In this document: one piece after another, positions 33,666 to 42,935 of the stretch
Numbering within the stretch: the stretch's first letter is position 1
How the letters are laid out: every line of letters begins with the position of its first letter
Assembly: GCA_030427705.1 (NCBI GenBank)
Contig: JAUIBR010000016.1
Span: forward strand, 1 to 64,000
Reading direction: 5' to 3'
Length of the DNA: 64,000 nucleotides
Origin: a bacterium
Lineage (GTDB): Bacteria; Myxococcota_A; Bradymonadia; Bradymonadales; Bradymonadaceae
Notes under the pieces: model-generated
What the model was told of the DNA's origin: nothing
Databases searched by the model: none
What the model saw: the letters and a program-made list of their open reading frames with translations, nothing else
Made by a program: the position numbers and the translations under genes

Positions 33666-36600
33666 ATGAAACGCACGATTGCACTCTTTTTTGTCGCCTT
33701 GTTCTTCTCGACCATTCCGGGCTGCGATTGCTCAGACACGGTTGGCGAGGAAAACAACGTCAACGCGAACAACCAGAACAACGGCGCCGATATGTCGGCA
33801 GACCAGGGCGATGCGTGCGGCGAATGCCGTGCTGACCAAGTCTGCCAGACCCAAGCAACAGGTACCGCGGAATGCGGTTGTCCGGCAGGAACGACACCGA
33901 CCGACGGAGCATGCGAAGCTGACGTCGTCTGCACGCCTACAACCTGCAATCAGCAGGGCACATGCACCAATACGGATGACGGCCCTGAATGCGCGTGCGA
34001 CCTGGGTTGGACGGGCGAGTTCTGTGGCGAATGCGATGCGGTCAACGGCTGGATTCCAGACGGGCAGGGCGGTTGCACCGACGATCCATGCACAACCATC
34101 GACTGCGGCTCGCGCGTCTGCGACCCCAACGATGGCTCGCCGGTTTGCGTCTGCCCGGCAGGCTTCAACGATGACGGGATGGGCGGCTGCCAACCCGATG
34201 AAGAATGCACGCCAACCACCTGCAATGGGCAAGGCACCTGCGACGACAGCGGAGATACTCCGGTCTGTGCCTGCAACCAAGGCTGGGAAGCACCCAACTG
34301 CCAGGCATGCGATGCGGCAAACGGCTACCACCCAGATGGAATGGGTGGATGTACAACCGACCCGTGTCTGCCCAACCCCTGCACCGCCGCGAATCAGAGC
34401 GAGTGCGTGGCGGACAACACGAACTATATCTGCGAATGCGACCCGGGCTACCACGATGAGCAGGGCGCGTGCGTGATCGACGAGACGTGTCAGGCTGACT
34501 CCTGCAGCATGGCGGGGACCTGCGACGACGCTGGCGGGATTATCGACTGCACTTGCAACCCTGGATACATGGGCGATGACTGCTCGGTTTGCGATGCGGC
34601 CAACGGCTACCACCCAGATGGGATGGGCGGCTGCACCACTGACCCTTGCCTGCCCAATCCATGCACGATGATCGCAAACAAGACCCAATGCGTGACGCAA
34701 GGTATGGCGTTCCAATGTGAATGCGCAGCAGGCTACCACCCGGACGGGCAGGGCGGATGTAGTGATGACCCTTGCGTTCCCGACCTGTGCGCGGCCCAAA
34801 ACCAAGCGTGCCGTGTCACCAACAATATGCCGGAGTGCTACACGCCAACCTGCAACGACAACAACCCATGCACCGATGACACCTTGGTCAATGGCTCGTG
34901 CGTGTACACGCCGGTGACGGATGGCAGCGCGTGCTCGACCGGACTTTGCCAGACCGGAGAGGTCTGTACAGCAGGCGTATGCGGCGGCGGCAGCGCGTTG
35001 GTTTGTGATGACGCCAACCCATGTACAGATGACAGCTGTAATCCAACGACCGGCTGCGAGTTCGTCAACGATGACACCAACGTCCCAGACGACGGAATTG
35101 GCTGTACGACCGACACCTGCTCTGGAGGGTTCGCCAGCAACGTCAACGACAACGCAAACTGCGACGACGGTCAGTTCTGCAACGGCGACGAGGTTTGCGC
35201 ACCCGGCGACGCGATGGCCGACGCCCAAGGTTGCGTCCAAACCAACATTCCGGTCGCACCACCAAACCCTGGTCCCTGTGCGACGTATGGGGCGTGCGAC
35301 GAGGTTACCGACGACTTCCCACTGAACACGATTGGGGCTGGACAGGCCTGCAACGACGGGGTGCTTTGCACTACAAATGACACCTGTAATGTATCGGGTC
35401 AGTGCGTTGGGACTCCCGTATCTTGTGGAAATCCCGCCACTGGGGAATGCACGACTACGACACCACTGGGTCCAACCATCGATATCCCAGTGTCGACAAT
35501 CACCACGAATATCACGGTCAACGGGCAACCGCTGGCAAATCTCTCGGGCTCAGATGGGACGGAAAATGCGATCTTCGCGGTCGACCCAACGACCAAGACA
35601 CGCCACCCGCTTGCGTATTGGTATCACAACAGCAACGGCCTGAATTTCTCACCGGGCGAGCGTATTGTCTCGGGCGCTTATGACATCATGTATCGCACCG
35701 GGATTAGTGGCTCGACGGAACGTTACGCCATCCGAACCACGAGCTCGGATGTGGTGCCCAACGGCATGACCTATCTGCAGAAGGGGTTCGTGATTGGCGC
35801 GGGTGACCATACGCTGAACATCGACGTTCCGGTCACGCAAATCACCACGAATATCACCGTGCAAGGTCAGCCGTTGGCGAATCTTTCGGGTTCAGACGGA
35901 ACGGAAAACGCCCTGTTCGCGGTCGACCGAGATACTGGCACCCGTCATCCGCTGGCGTATTGGTATCACAACAGCAATGGGCTCAACTTCTCGCCAGGTG
36001 AGCGCATTGTGTCGGGCACCTACGATATCTTGTATCGCACGGGTATCAGCGGATCTGAGGAGCGGTACGCGATTCGGACGACCAGCTCGGACGTGGTGCC
36101 AAACGGGATGACTTACATCGCCAAGGACTTCGTCATCTCGGGTGCAAGCCAGACATTGAATTTCGATATCCCGGTGTCGACGCTGACCACGAACATCACC
36201 GTCAATGGTACGCCGTTGGCCAACCTGTCGGGCTCCGACGGGTCCGAGAACGCTATCTTTGCCTTGGATCGAGATACCGGGACGAGGCATCCGCTGGCGT
36301 ACTGGTATCACAACTCCAACGGACTGAACTTCAGCCCTGGCGAGCGCATCGTGTCGGGCACGTATGACATCATGTATCGGACGGGGATTAGCGGGAGTAC
36401 CGAGCGTTATGCCATCCGCACGACTAGCTCGGACGTGGTTCCAAACGGCATGGTTATACTGCAAAAAGATGTCACGATTGCGCCGGGCAATGCCACCTTG
36501 AACATCGATGTGCCAACAACAACGATCACGCCAAACATCACCGTGAACGGAACTGCGCTGGCAGCCTTATCCGGCAGCGACGGGACCGAAAATGCGATCT

Positions 36601-37511
36601 TCGCCGTGAGTCGCGATACAGGAACGCGCCATCCAATTGCCTACTGGTACCACAACTCGGGTGGACTGAACCTGAGCCCATCTGAGCGTCTGGTTTCCGG
36701 GACCTACGACATCATGTTCCGGACCGGAATCAGTGGTTCTACGGAACGGTATGCGATCCGGACGACCAGCTCGGATGTCGTACCGAACGGCATGGTAATA
36801 CTCGCCAAAGACTACGTTATCGGGGGCGCGTCGCAGACCATCAGCGTCGACATTCCAACCACCACCGTGACGGCTGATATCACCGTGAACGGGCAACCAT
36901 TGTCGTCGGTGATGGTGACCGACGGCACCGAATATGGAGTCTTCCTGGTGAGCCGCGAGACGGGCACCAGACACCCGCTGGCGTATTGGTACTTCAATAG
37001 TTCCGGGCTGAACTTTCAGCCGTCAGAGCGCGTGGTCGCCGGCACATACGACGTCATGTATCGGACGGGAATCAGCGGTTCCACGGAACGGTATGCGATC
37101 CGGACGACCAGCTCAGATGCCCTGCCAAACGCGATGGTGCTGTTGCAAAAGGACTTTGTCGTTCCGGCAGGCGTTCAGACGGTAAGCGTGGACATTCCCG
37201 AGGTTGGCTACCTGGTCGATATCACCGTGAACGGCGGCGCCCTCAGCCAGTTGACGGGCTCCGACGGGACCGAGAATGGCCTGTTCTTTGTGCCGCGTGA
37301 AACGCTCACCCGTCATCCAGCCGCCTATTGGTATCACAATAGTAACGGCCTCAATATCTCGCGCGGTGAGCGGTTCATCGAGGGCGCGTACGACGTTATG
37401 TACCGAACCGGAATCAGTGGTTCCGAGGAGCGCTACGCGATTCGAACGACGAGCTCGGACGTTGTGCCAAACGGCATGACCTATGTGGCGCAGTGCGTTC
37501 TGATGGAGTAG
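33666..37511 (+). CDS. Giant modular lipoprotein: EGF-like Cys-rich half plus six 114-residue modules (paralogue B)
   Basis: A 1281-residue paralogue of the preceding gene, five bases after its stop. Signal peptide and lipobox IPGC, Asn-rich linker, and the EGF-like and C-x-DD-x-C units match paralogue A unit for unit. The six modules have the same 114-residue framework (ITVNG opening, TGTRHPLAYWYH, GTYDIMYR, PNG) but different cassettes: GSDGTENA, HNSNGLNFSPGER, RTGISGSTERYAIRTTSSDVVPNG. The fifth module is the most divergent (VMVTDGTEYG, YFNSSGLNFQP). The last module keeps the paralogue-A framework (YLVDITVNGGALSQ, RFIEG, TYVAQCVL) with B-type cassettes. The ATG at 33666 gives the signal peptide; the earlier frame start is inside the upstream gene. 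Function unknown, likely surface binding. Confidence 0.85.
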   Translation: MKRTIALFFVALFFSTIPGCDCSDTVGEENNVNANNQNNGADMSADQGDACGECRADQVCQTQATGTAECGCPAGTTPTDGACEADVVCTPTTCNQQGTCTNTDDGPECACDLGWTGEFCGECDAVNGWIPDGQGGCTDDPCTTIDCGSRVCDPNDGSPVCVCPAGFNDDGMGGCQPDEECTPTTCNGQGTCDDSGDTPVCACNQGWEAPNCQACDAANGYHPDGMGGCTTDPCLPNPCTAANQSECVADNTNYICECDPGYHDEQGACVIDETCQADSCSMAGTCDDAGGIIDCTCNPGYMGDDCSVCDAANGYHPDGMGGCTTDPCLPNPCTMIANKTQCVTQGMAFQCECAAGYHPDGQGGCSDDPCVPDLCAAQNQACRVTNNMPECYTPTCNDNNPCTDDTLVNGSCVYTPVTDGSACSTGLCQTGEVCTAGVCGGGSALVCDDANPCTDDSCNPTTGCEFVNDDTNVPDDGIGCTTDTCSGGFASNVNDNANCDDGQFCNGDEVCAPGDAMADAQGCVQTNIPVAPPNPGPCATYGACDEVTDDFPLNTIGAGQACNDGVLCTTNDTCNVSGQCVGTPVSCGNPATGECTTTTPLGPTIDIPVSTITTNITVNGQPLANLSGSDGTENAIFAVDPTTKTRHPLAYWYHNSNGLNFSPGERIVSGAYDIMYRTGISGSTERYAIRTTSSDVVPNGMTYLQKGFVIGAGDHTLNIDVPVTQITTNITVQGQPLANLSGSDGTENALFAVDRDTGTRHPLAYWYHNSNGLNFSPGERIVSGTYDILYRTGISGSEERYAIRTTSSDVVPNGMTYIAKDFVISGASQTLNFDIPVSTLTTNITVNGTPLANLSGSDGSENAIFALDRDTGTRHPLAYWYHNSNGLNFSPGERIVSGTYDIMYRTGISGSTERYAIRTTSSDVVPNGMVILQKDVTIAPGNATLNIDVPTTTITPNITVNGTALAALSGSDGTENAIFAVSRDTGTRHPIAYWYHNSGGLNLSPSERLVSGTYDIMFRTGISGSTERYAIRTTSSDVVPNGMVILAKDYVIGGASQTISVDIPTTTVTADITVNGQPLSSVMVTDGTEYGVFLVSRETGTRHPLAYWYFNSSGLNFQPSERVVAGTYDVMYRTGISGSTERYAIRTTSSDALPNAMVLLQKDFVVPAGVQTVSVDIPEVGYLVDITVNGGALSQLTGSDGTENGLFFVPRETLTRHPAAYWYHNSNGLNISRGERFIEGAYDVMYRTGISGSEERYAIRTTSSDVVPNGMTYVAQCVLME
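35475..37508 (+). repeat. Six in-phase 342-bp coding repeats (paralogue B)
   Basis: Equivalent module points lie 342 bp apart from 35505 to 37215, the same period as in paralogue A. The cassette sequences are shared among copies 1-4 and 6 at the protein level while codons differ. Confidence 0.9.
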
Positions 37512-37542
37512 ATTGCGCGCGTCTTTAGCTGCAGGATTCGCC

Positions 37543-38001
37543 ATGGAAAACGTACCCCCACCAGCCGAACTCGCCGAAATACTCAACGGATTTGTCGGTG
37601 GCTTCGATAAACTAATTGGGCTCAAATTTACTGAAGCGCGCCTCGGCGAATTGGTCGCCGAAGTCGAAATCGGACCCCAACATTTGCAGCCTCACGGCAT
37701 CGTTCACGGCGGTTTGTACGCCACGATTGTCGAGACGATGGGTTCCGTTGGTGCATCGGTTCAGGTCTGGGAATCCGGCAAAGCTATCGTCGGTCTGGAC
37801 AACAACACATCGTTCTATCGAGCGACCGGTGAAGGCACTCTGACGGCGAAGGCCGCGCCCGTGAAGTTGGGTCGAAGGTCGCAGGTGTGGCGAACGGATA
37901 TCTTTGGCTCGAACGGCAAACTGATGGCGTCGGGACAGCTGCGGATATTGGTCATCGAGAAAGACACGCTGCCAGGCAAGACGGCAGTAACGAAAGACTA
38001 G
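37543..38001 (+). CDS. PaaI-family hotdog thioesterase
   Basis: A 152-residue single hotdog protein. The family block HGIVHGGLYATIVETMGSVG (51-70) holds the catalytic-site region, followed by VGLDNNTSFYRATGEGTLTAKA in pieces and a final strand LMASGQLRILVIE. Members hydrolyse aryl- or acyl-CoA; the substrate is unknown. ATG at 37543 with AGGA 7 bases upstream; an in-frame TTG at 37513 directly after the giant lipoprotein stop would add ten residues. It may be transcribed from the upstream promoter. Confidence 0.9.
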   Translation: MENVPPPAELAEILNGFVGGFDKLIGLKFTEARLGELVAEVEIGPQHLQPHGIVHGGLYATIVETMGSVGASVQVWESGKAIVGLDNNTSFYRATGEGTLTAKAAPVKLGRRSQVWRTDIFGSNGKLMASGQLRILVIEKDTLPGKTAVTKD

Positions 38002-38017
38002 CCTATCGGCTGTTATC

Positions 38018-38034
38018 TTCGCCCGAAGGGCGAA
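38018..38034. terminator. Candidate bidirectional terminator hairpin
   Basis: TTCGCCC and GGGCGAA arms with a 3-base loop lie between convergent genes ending at 38001 and 38038. No long T-run follows on either strand, so the call is weak. Confidence 0.35.
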
Positions 38035-38037
38035 AGA

Positions 38038-38736
38038 CTACAGCAGCCATCGGAATGCATGCTTCAGCGCATCCTTCCCACCCGTCTCAACTATGTCACC
38101 ATGTGACATTATTATTCGGTCGAACTCTTGGGCGAGTATCGTCTCGAAGTCCTGTCGGGCAAGGTCGCGTTTCATGAGGATGCGCTCCAGGTTCGACGTC
38201 TTGCAGCCAGGGTAAGCGCCTGCCATCGCGAACGCGGCACGTGCCGAGAACTTCGCTTGTTTCGAGAGGTTGAAAACAAGGTCGGTGACGACCAAAGTGC
38301 GGCTCGGTTTGTGGAACAAGACCACTTCATTGGACATGGGAAAACACGTCAGCGGGATGGCCAGAATTTCGTCTCCAAACGGCTCGCCGACTTCGTTCAA
38401 CACGCCGGTGAACGTCAGGTCTTTGCGTTTGTCCGGGAGTCCCGGCGCCGCCCAACCTTCGGCCCCAGCGTCTATCCAGTCGCCGACATAGAGGTGGTGA
38501 AACTTGTTCGGCGCGACGGCCCAACGTAGCTCTCCGATACCCGCAAGGATGTCGACCGGGGCTTTAACAGGCGAGTGCACGAGCACGCCATCGGCCGTGT
38601 TGATCACGGTCATCCGAGTATCGATGGGAAGCCCAAAGAATCGCAGGCCCGCTTCAAGCGTGTAGATATTGTCGGCGACTTTCTGCATCGTGGGACCTCG
38701 TCCGGTTGACATGCGGTGGCCATTTACATACCACAT
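38038..38736 (-). CDS. DUF4336-family metallo-beta-lactamase-like protein
   Basis: A 232-residue cytosolic protein matching DUF4336: opening QKVADNIYTLEAGLRFFGLPI, DTRMTVINTADGVLVHSPVKA, AVAPNKFHHLYVGDWIDA and the C-terminal MSHGDIVETGG. DUF4336 is related to the MBL fold but lacks the classic HXHXDH motif; here only scattered His residues (HH at the PNKFHH site, SHGD) could bind metal. The function of the family is not established. ATG at 38736 has GAGG nine bases upstream; 38712 and 38688 are alternatives. It is divergent from the Asn-rich lipoprotein at 38762 with only 25 bp between. Confidence 0.8.
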   Translation of the reverse strand: MWYVNGHRMSTGRGPTMQKVADNIYTLEAGLRFFGLPIDTRMTVINTADGVLVHSPVKAPVDILAGIGELRWAVAPNKFHHLYVGDWIDAGAEGWAAPGLPDKRKDLTFTGVLNEVGEPFGDEILAIPLTCFPMSNEVVLFHKPSRTLVVTDLVFNLSKQAKFSARAAFAMAGAYPGCKTSNLERILMKRDLARQDFETILAQEFDRIIMSHGDIVETGGKDALKHAFRWLL

Positions 38737-38761
38737 CGCCGCCTCACTTTAGGGATCTGAA

Positions 38762-39808
38762 ATGTATCGATGGATCGTGATTCTGGGACTTGTTTTGGCG
38801 ATGGGCTGCTCGGCGGATGACGCGCCGGCTGGCGATGATATGGGCGTGAACAACGTCAATAATGTCAACAACGCGAACAATTCGAACAACGTCAACAACG
38901 CCAACAATAGCAACAACGTTAACAATGTTAACAACGTCAACAACGTCGCCGACATGGCGATGGACCAAGACGATATGCAGTCGCTCGCCGTCATCGCGGA
39001 CAACTACTGTGAGCTGACCGTCGACATGTTCTGCGAGTACTACTTGCGTTGCGGTCGCATCGCCGAAGACACGATGGAAGACTGCCGGACGACGTTCATC
39101 GAGACCTGCAATAATATCTACGAACCCGTCTACGCTGCGTACGCAGGCGCGGGTGTATTGGAGTTGTCCGAAACGGGCATGGCCGCTTGCGATGCGCACT
39201 TGGAAACGGTTGCGTGTGACCAGCAGGTGTTCGATTTGGACCTTGGCTGCTCGGACATGTGGCAAGGGCAGGCGGCCGCAGATGCTGCTTGTGCACCCGG
39301 CATCGGCAGCTTCGTTTGCGAGGCAGGAACAACGTGCCGCTTGGGATTGGACTTCTGCGGAACGTGCGAGCCTGTGGTTGGCGTCGGCCAGGCGTGCGAC
39401 CAGGACAACCGCTGCGATGCAAACGCGGTCTGCGTGAATGGCATGTGCGAGGCACGGGGTCTCCCCGGCCAAGCCTGTAGTGATGAGCTGACCTGCATCG
39501 TCGGCATCAGCTGTACGAACGACCAATGCCAGCCACGCAACATCGTCGCTGTCGGCGAGAATTGCGACCAAGCAAATCGTTGCCCATACAAGGCGGAATG
39601 CCGCGGTGGTGTTTGTGTCGAGTCCGCGCTGCTGGGCGAGTCATGCGTCGACCGCGGATGCGCATCGGGCTTCTGTGATGGGCAGGTTTGTCAGCCGCTA
39701 CGCGACCAGTTCGAAGGGTGCTCGGCCAGCACACAGTGCCTAAGTGGTATCTGCGACAACGGGTTCTGCGCGACGTTGGTTTCCGCCTGCTTCGCTGACC
39801 AGAACTAG
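38762..39808 (+). CDS. Cys-rich lipoprotein with Asn-rich linker
   Basis: A 348-residue product: signal peptide with lipobox AMGC (Cys17), acidic stretch, then a linker of about 35 residues of NNVNN/NNANN units encoded by AAC-rich sequence (38850-38946). The mature part starts with a helical Cys-containing region (NYCELTVDMFCEYYLRCGR) and continues with a series of short Cys motifs (CDQDNRCDANAVCVNGMCEARG, CDQANRCPYKAECRGGVC, CSASTQCLSGICDNGFC). Such Cys repeats are common in Myxococcota surface proteins of unknown function. ATG with AGGGA upstream. The 3' end shares CTAG with the convergent gene. Confidence 0.8.
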   Translation: MYRWIVILGLVLAMGCSADDAPAGDDMGVNNVNNVNNANNSNNVNNANNSNNVNNVNNVNNVADMAMDQDDMQSLAVIADNYCELTVDMFCEYYLRCGRIAEDTMEDCRTTFIETCNNIYEPVYAAYAGAGVLELSETGMAACDAHLETVACDQQVFDLDLGCSDMWQGQAAADAACAPGIGSFVCEAGTTCRLGLDFCGTCEPVVGVGQACDQDNRCDANAVCVNGMCEARGLPGQACSDELTCIVGISCTNDQCQPRNIVAVGENCDQANRCPYKAECRGGVCVESALLGESCVDRGCASGFCDGQVCQPLRDQFEGCSASTQCLSGICDNGFCATLVSACFADQN

Positions 39809-40530
39809 GGCTCAGCCAGCACACATTTGTTTTCCTGGCACTTGGGGACGAGGCCTTCCTTCGGAGCTTCTTTGCACTCCATTTTGGGGCAGGCCTCAAG
39901 CCGCTCCCCGTTGCACGCGAGCTCGTTAACGCGTTTCCATTCCTTGGCAACCGCGGTTGGCTGACAGGCCGAACAGCAACGCAAGTCGTACATCCAAATT
40001 GTGCAGTCGTCGTCAACCGAGCACGCTCGCCGCTTCCCTGCCGAGGGGCGTTTAAGCGGCGATGACATACAACCTGCAGCTTCGAGCCTTTTGTGATTCT
40101 CGGCCATCCGCTTGCAGGCATCGTTGTTTTCAGGCTTACACTTCGCCGCCAGGGCTGAGTGCTCAATCTGCATGTTCAGGCAATGCGCGTCGGCTTTGTA
40201 GCTAGGTTTGTTCTGTTGGTTGGTTGGTTCCCCGCATCCGGCGTTGATCACCACTTCGCTGAATTTCGCCATCTCTGCACAAGCCGCGGCATTGAAGGGC
40301 GAGCAGTTCGCCGCCTTCTGTGCCATTTCCTTTTGCAGTCTTGTACACCGCTCCTCGTCCGTTTCGTCCGGGTCTGGCCGGTCGACCGACTTTGGCAGCG
40401 GTGGTTTGGGCCCTGCGGGTTCCGCGACATCCGTCTTCGCGGGCTCAACCGCGGTGGGCGTGGCCTTTGGTTTAGTGTCGGAGCAGGAAACGACAAGACC
40501 GATAAAGACAAATGGTAGCAAGCGTCGCAT
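39805..40530 (-). CDS. Cys-rich lipoprotein, tandem paralogue 1
   Basis: A 241-residue product with signal peptide and lipobox VVSC (Cys16), a Pro/Lys/Ala-rich tether and an all-helical Cys-containing middle (CTRLQKEMAQKAANCSPF, CAEMAKF, NAGCGEP). The C-terminal domain has CSVDDDCTIWMYDLRCCSACQP and KCQENKCVLAEP. The same C-terminal block (VDDDC ... CCSAC ... KCQENKC) recurs in the neighbour at 40579, so the two are paralogues. Function unknown. No clear Shine-Dalgarno is seen at the ATG. Confidence 0.7.
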   Translation of the reverse strand: MRRLLPFVFIGLVVSCSDTKPKATPTAVEPAKTDVAEPAGPKPPLPKSVDRPDPDETDEERCTRLQKEMAQKAANCSPFNAAACAEMAKFSEVVINAGCGEPTNQQNKPSYKADAHCLNMQIEHSALAAKCKPENNDACKRMAENHKRLEAAGCMSSPLKRPSAGKRRACSVDDDCTIWMYDLRCCSACQPTAVAKEWKRVNELACNGERLEACPKMECKEAPKEGLVPKCQENKCVLAEP

Positions 40531-40578
40531 TCAGGGAGTCTACTTCGAAAAAGGCCATCGGGTCCACGGCTAGAAACG

Positions 40579-41223
40579 CTAACGCTCAACCAGCCCACAC
40601 TGGTGATTCTCTTGGCACCTCGCCATAACTCTAGGCATCTGGGGCTCACATTTCGGTTCCGGACAGGGTTCCAAGTAGGGGTCATTGCACCAGTTTTCGT
40701 GTGCTTGTTGCCAGTGCGTTGAGACTGCCGCTGGTTCACAGGAGGCACAACAACCGCCGGTCGAGTTCGAGATCACACAGTCCTCGTCCACCACGCACGC
40801 CGTTTTGAGCGGCTCACAGCGGCTTGATACCATTTCAGATTGATATCTGGTTAGGCTAGCGCAAGCGTCGGGGTTTGTGGACGAGCAGTTACTTTTTGCA
40901 GTTTCCACTTTGTGTTGCAGTGTCTCACAGCGAACTGCCACAAGATTGTTGCGCGTCGGCTTCGGCGCAAACCACGGCGCTGGTTTTGGTTGAGCCTTTG
41001 GATCAGGGGACCTTCGAGCAGCACTATTGGTAGAGTCGTCGGAGACTCGGTTGTTGGAGGGCGCTTTTGTCTTCGAAGGTATCTCAATTATTGTTGGCAG
41101 CTTCGAACCGGCTGGTTTCAATGTTTGAGTCTTCGCCGGTGCGACTGCGGTAGGGGGGTGGGGTTCACGGTCCGAACAGCCCAGTGCTAGGCCAATAATC
41201 ATACCTACAAGTCGTCGATGCAT
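40579..41223 (-). CDS. Cys-rich lipoprotein, tandem paralogue 2
   Basis: A 214-residue paralogue of the adjacent gene: signal peptide with lipobox ALGC, Pro/Lys tether, helical CETLQHKVETAKSNCSS and CASLTRYQSEM segments, and the shared C-terminal block CVVDEDCVISNSTGGCCASC and RCQENHQCGLVER. It carries one helical Cys unit fewer than paralogue 1. The 48-bp gap on the same strand suggests they are cotranscribed, with this gene first. Function unknown. Confidence 0.7.
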   Translation of the reverse strand: MHRRLVGMIIGLALGCSDREPHPPTAVAPAKTQTLKPAGSKLPTIIEIPSKTKAPSNNRVSDDSTNSAARRSPDPKAQPKPAPWFAPKPTRNNLVAVRCETLQHKVETAKSNCSSTNPDACASLTRYQSEMVSSRCEPLKTACVVDEDCVISNSTGGCCASCEPAAVSTHWQQAHENWCNDPYLEPCPEPKCEPQMPRVMARCQENHQCGLVER

Positions 41224-41320
41224 GGGCTGATATTACCGGTTCAGAATGGAATCAGAAACTTCAGGTTTGAGTGGTCAACGACCGAGATGGATTGAGATCA
41301 ACCTCGACATCGAGCGATAC

Positions 41321-42703
41321 CTAATTGAAAGGGTGGAACGACAAACCAACCCAGACTCCAAAGTGGCTGTCGAGCGGCACGAAACCACGTTCCTGGTCAC
41401 GACGCAGCGTGACGTCGGCACGGTCTGAGCGCTCGAACCAGGCGTTGCCAAGGACCGAGAACATGCTGCCCAGCTCCCATTCTGCTTGGGTTTCCGCGCG
41501 TCCCATGAATATCCAGGTGCCCACACCACCGGGTAGCAATGAGTCGTCGGGGAGGATCGAACTGACGATCTGGCGTTGCGCGCCGATGAGCGAAGCTCTG
41601 CCAGAAAGTGTCAGGCTTTCCATGGGGCGGAATGCGATTTCGCCTTCGGCCTGGTGGCCGACGTCGACTGCGTAGCCGGTTGGGTCGATGCGGTGGAAGC
41701 TCTTCGCAGCGATATTGTAACCCAGCTTGGCCTGGTGTTCCTTGCGTCGTCCAAAATCGTCCCAGCTTGGGTTGTGGGTCGGGGCAAGGCTTTTGCCGTA
41801 TCCCAGGTTGTAGCGAAAGTGGATGCCGGTCGCGTCCTCGTTGTCAGGTCGGTCGATAGGGCGGCGAGTGGACATGCCAAACGACAGTCGGGTTAGGGTT
41901 GGGTTATCGGACAGGAAGTGGAAGTCCAGCACGTCGATATTCAATTCGGATGCGGTGGTGGCGACTTCGATGGTTTCGAAAGGCACGAGTTCACCACCCG
42001 AATCTTGTTCTGAACCCGGGTTCAAATACCCGCTATATCGAACGTCCAATACGCTGAATCGAATCCATTCTTCGCCCTCGTTGCGTACGATTCCTGCACC
42101 CAAGCCGAGGTTCCACGTGAACTCGTCGCCTAAACGACGTTCGGGCTCGAAGTAGTTTCCAAGTTCGGCCTCGAAGAGTTCTCGACGTTCAAAGCCGCCG
42201 ACCAACATGCCGGCCGTCCAGTCTTCGTGGTCCCACTGCAACAAGCCCGGAACGTCGAATCCAATTGTTCGCCGAATTGTGCTTGTTTCATCACGCCAAT
42301 AACTGTCATCAAAACTCACCGGACGCTGGTACGACTCCCGGTAGTACGCGTCGTACCACAGAATCTTTGCATCCAGCCCGAAGCTATGTTGCAGGTCCAA
42401 CGACGAATCACACTCTTCACACGCCGTCCCAAACAGCTCGCCGTCAGCCGACGCTTTGACGCCGATCATCGGCATCACCCACGGGTCACCCGGATGCCAG
42501 CTAGGTAAGGTCGAGTAGATACCAAGCCCCAAATCCGCGCCAACGCGGCCGGTCTGACCCGATGCCTGACGCTCGCTGCTCGTCCCATCCACGGTCCCGG
42601 AAACCTGTAGCTCGAGCTCGGGGTCAACAACCAGTTCCTGCGCCGACGCCAACGCAGGCGCGCAGAGCGATAGCAACAGCCATCCCAATATTGATTTCTT
42701 CAT
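41321..42703 (-). CDS. Outer-membrane beta-barrel-like protein
   Basis: A 460-residue product. Sec signal peptide (MKKSILGWLLLSLCAPALASA) followed by many alternating-pattern strands with aromatic girdles (DEFTWNLGLGAGIVRNEGEEW, GIHFRYNLGYGKSL, VGLSFHPFN). The C-terminal segment ends with aromatic-rich residues as in barrel insertion signals, although the last residue is Asn. I recognise no specific family; an outer-membrane porin-like or assembly protein is possible. ATG at 42703 with GGAGA about 8 bases upstream. It is transcribed toward the tandem Cys-rich lipoproteins. Confidence 0.7.
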   Translation of the reverse strand: MKKSILGWLLLSLCAPALASAQELVVDPELELQVSGTVDGTSSERQASGQTGRVGADLGLGIYSTLPSWHPGDPWVMPMIGVKASADGELFGTACEECDSSLDLQHSFGLDAKILWYDAYYRESYQRPVSFDDSYWRDETSTIRRTIGFDVPGLLQWDHEDWTAGMLVGGFERRELFEAELGNYFEPERRLGDEFTWNLGLGAGIVRNEGEEWIRFSVLDVRYSGYLNPGSEQDSGGELVPFETIEVATTASELNIDVLDFHFLSDNPTLTRLSFGMSTRRPIDRPDNEDATGIHFRYNLGYGKSLAPTHNPSWDDFGRRKEHQAKLGYNIAAKSFHRIDPTGYAVDVGHQAEGEIAFRPMESLTLSGRASLIGAQRQIVSSILPDDSLLPGGVGTWIFMGRAETQAEWELGSMFSVLGNAWFERSDRADVTLRRDQERGFVPLDSHFGVWVGLSFHPFN

Positions 42704-42761
42704 TCATTTTCTCCGTCACGCCCGGTCAGACGTGACAGGTCACGGAATCTTCAAAATTGGC

Positions 42762-42858
42762 TCGGGGCTAGGGGCTCGAGGGCTAGGGGTTTGGGGGCTA
42801 GCGGCTAAGGGGGGCGAGGAGCCAAGAACCAAGAACCAAAAACCAAGAACCAAGAACC
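42762..42858. repeat. GGGCTAG and CCAAGAA short-repeat tract
   Basis: Degenerate GGGCTAG units (42762-42817) are followed by four or more CCAAGAA heptamers (42822-42858). Two GATGTAAG copies come directly after. The heptamer recurs at 63871-63896 and in variant form at 59532-59555; the GGGCTAG unit recurs at 24707-24744. Confidence 0.6.
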
Positions 42859-42935
42859 GATGATGTAAGACGATGTAAGGCGAAAGATCGACGGCCGGTC
42901 TGTAGTGTGACAGGTGTACTCGTTTGAGGTGTTTC

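Noticed and set aside
33732-35528. A 598-codon open frame antisense to the EGF-like half of paralogue B
   Set aside because: It is a shadow of GC-biased Cys-rich codons; no ribosome site, a composition mirroring the sense strand, and the same region in paralogue A also has long antisense frames. No protein family is recognisable.
38744-39571. Minus-strand open frame with VVDVVNIVNVV-type repeats
   Set aside because: It is the reverse complement of the AAC-rich Asn linker of the lipoprotein at 38762, not a real gene.
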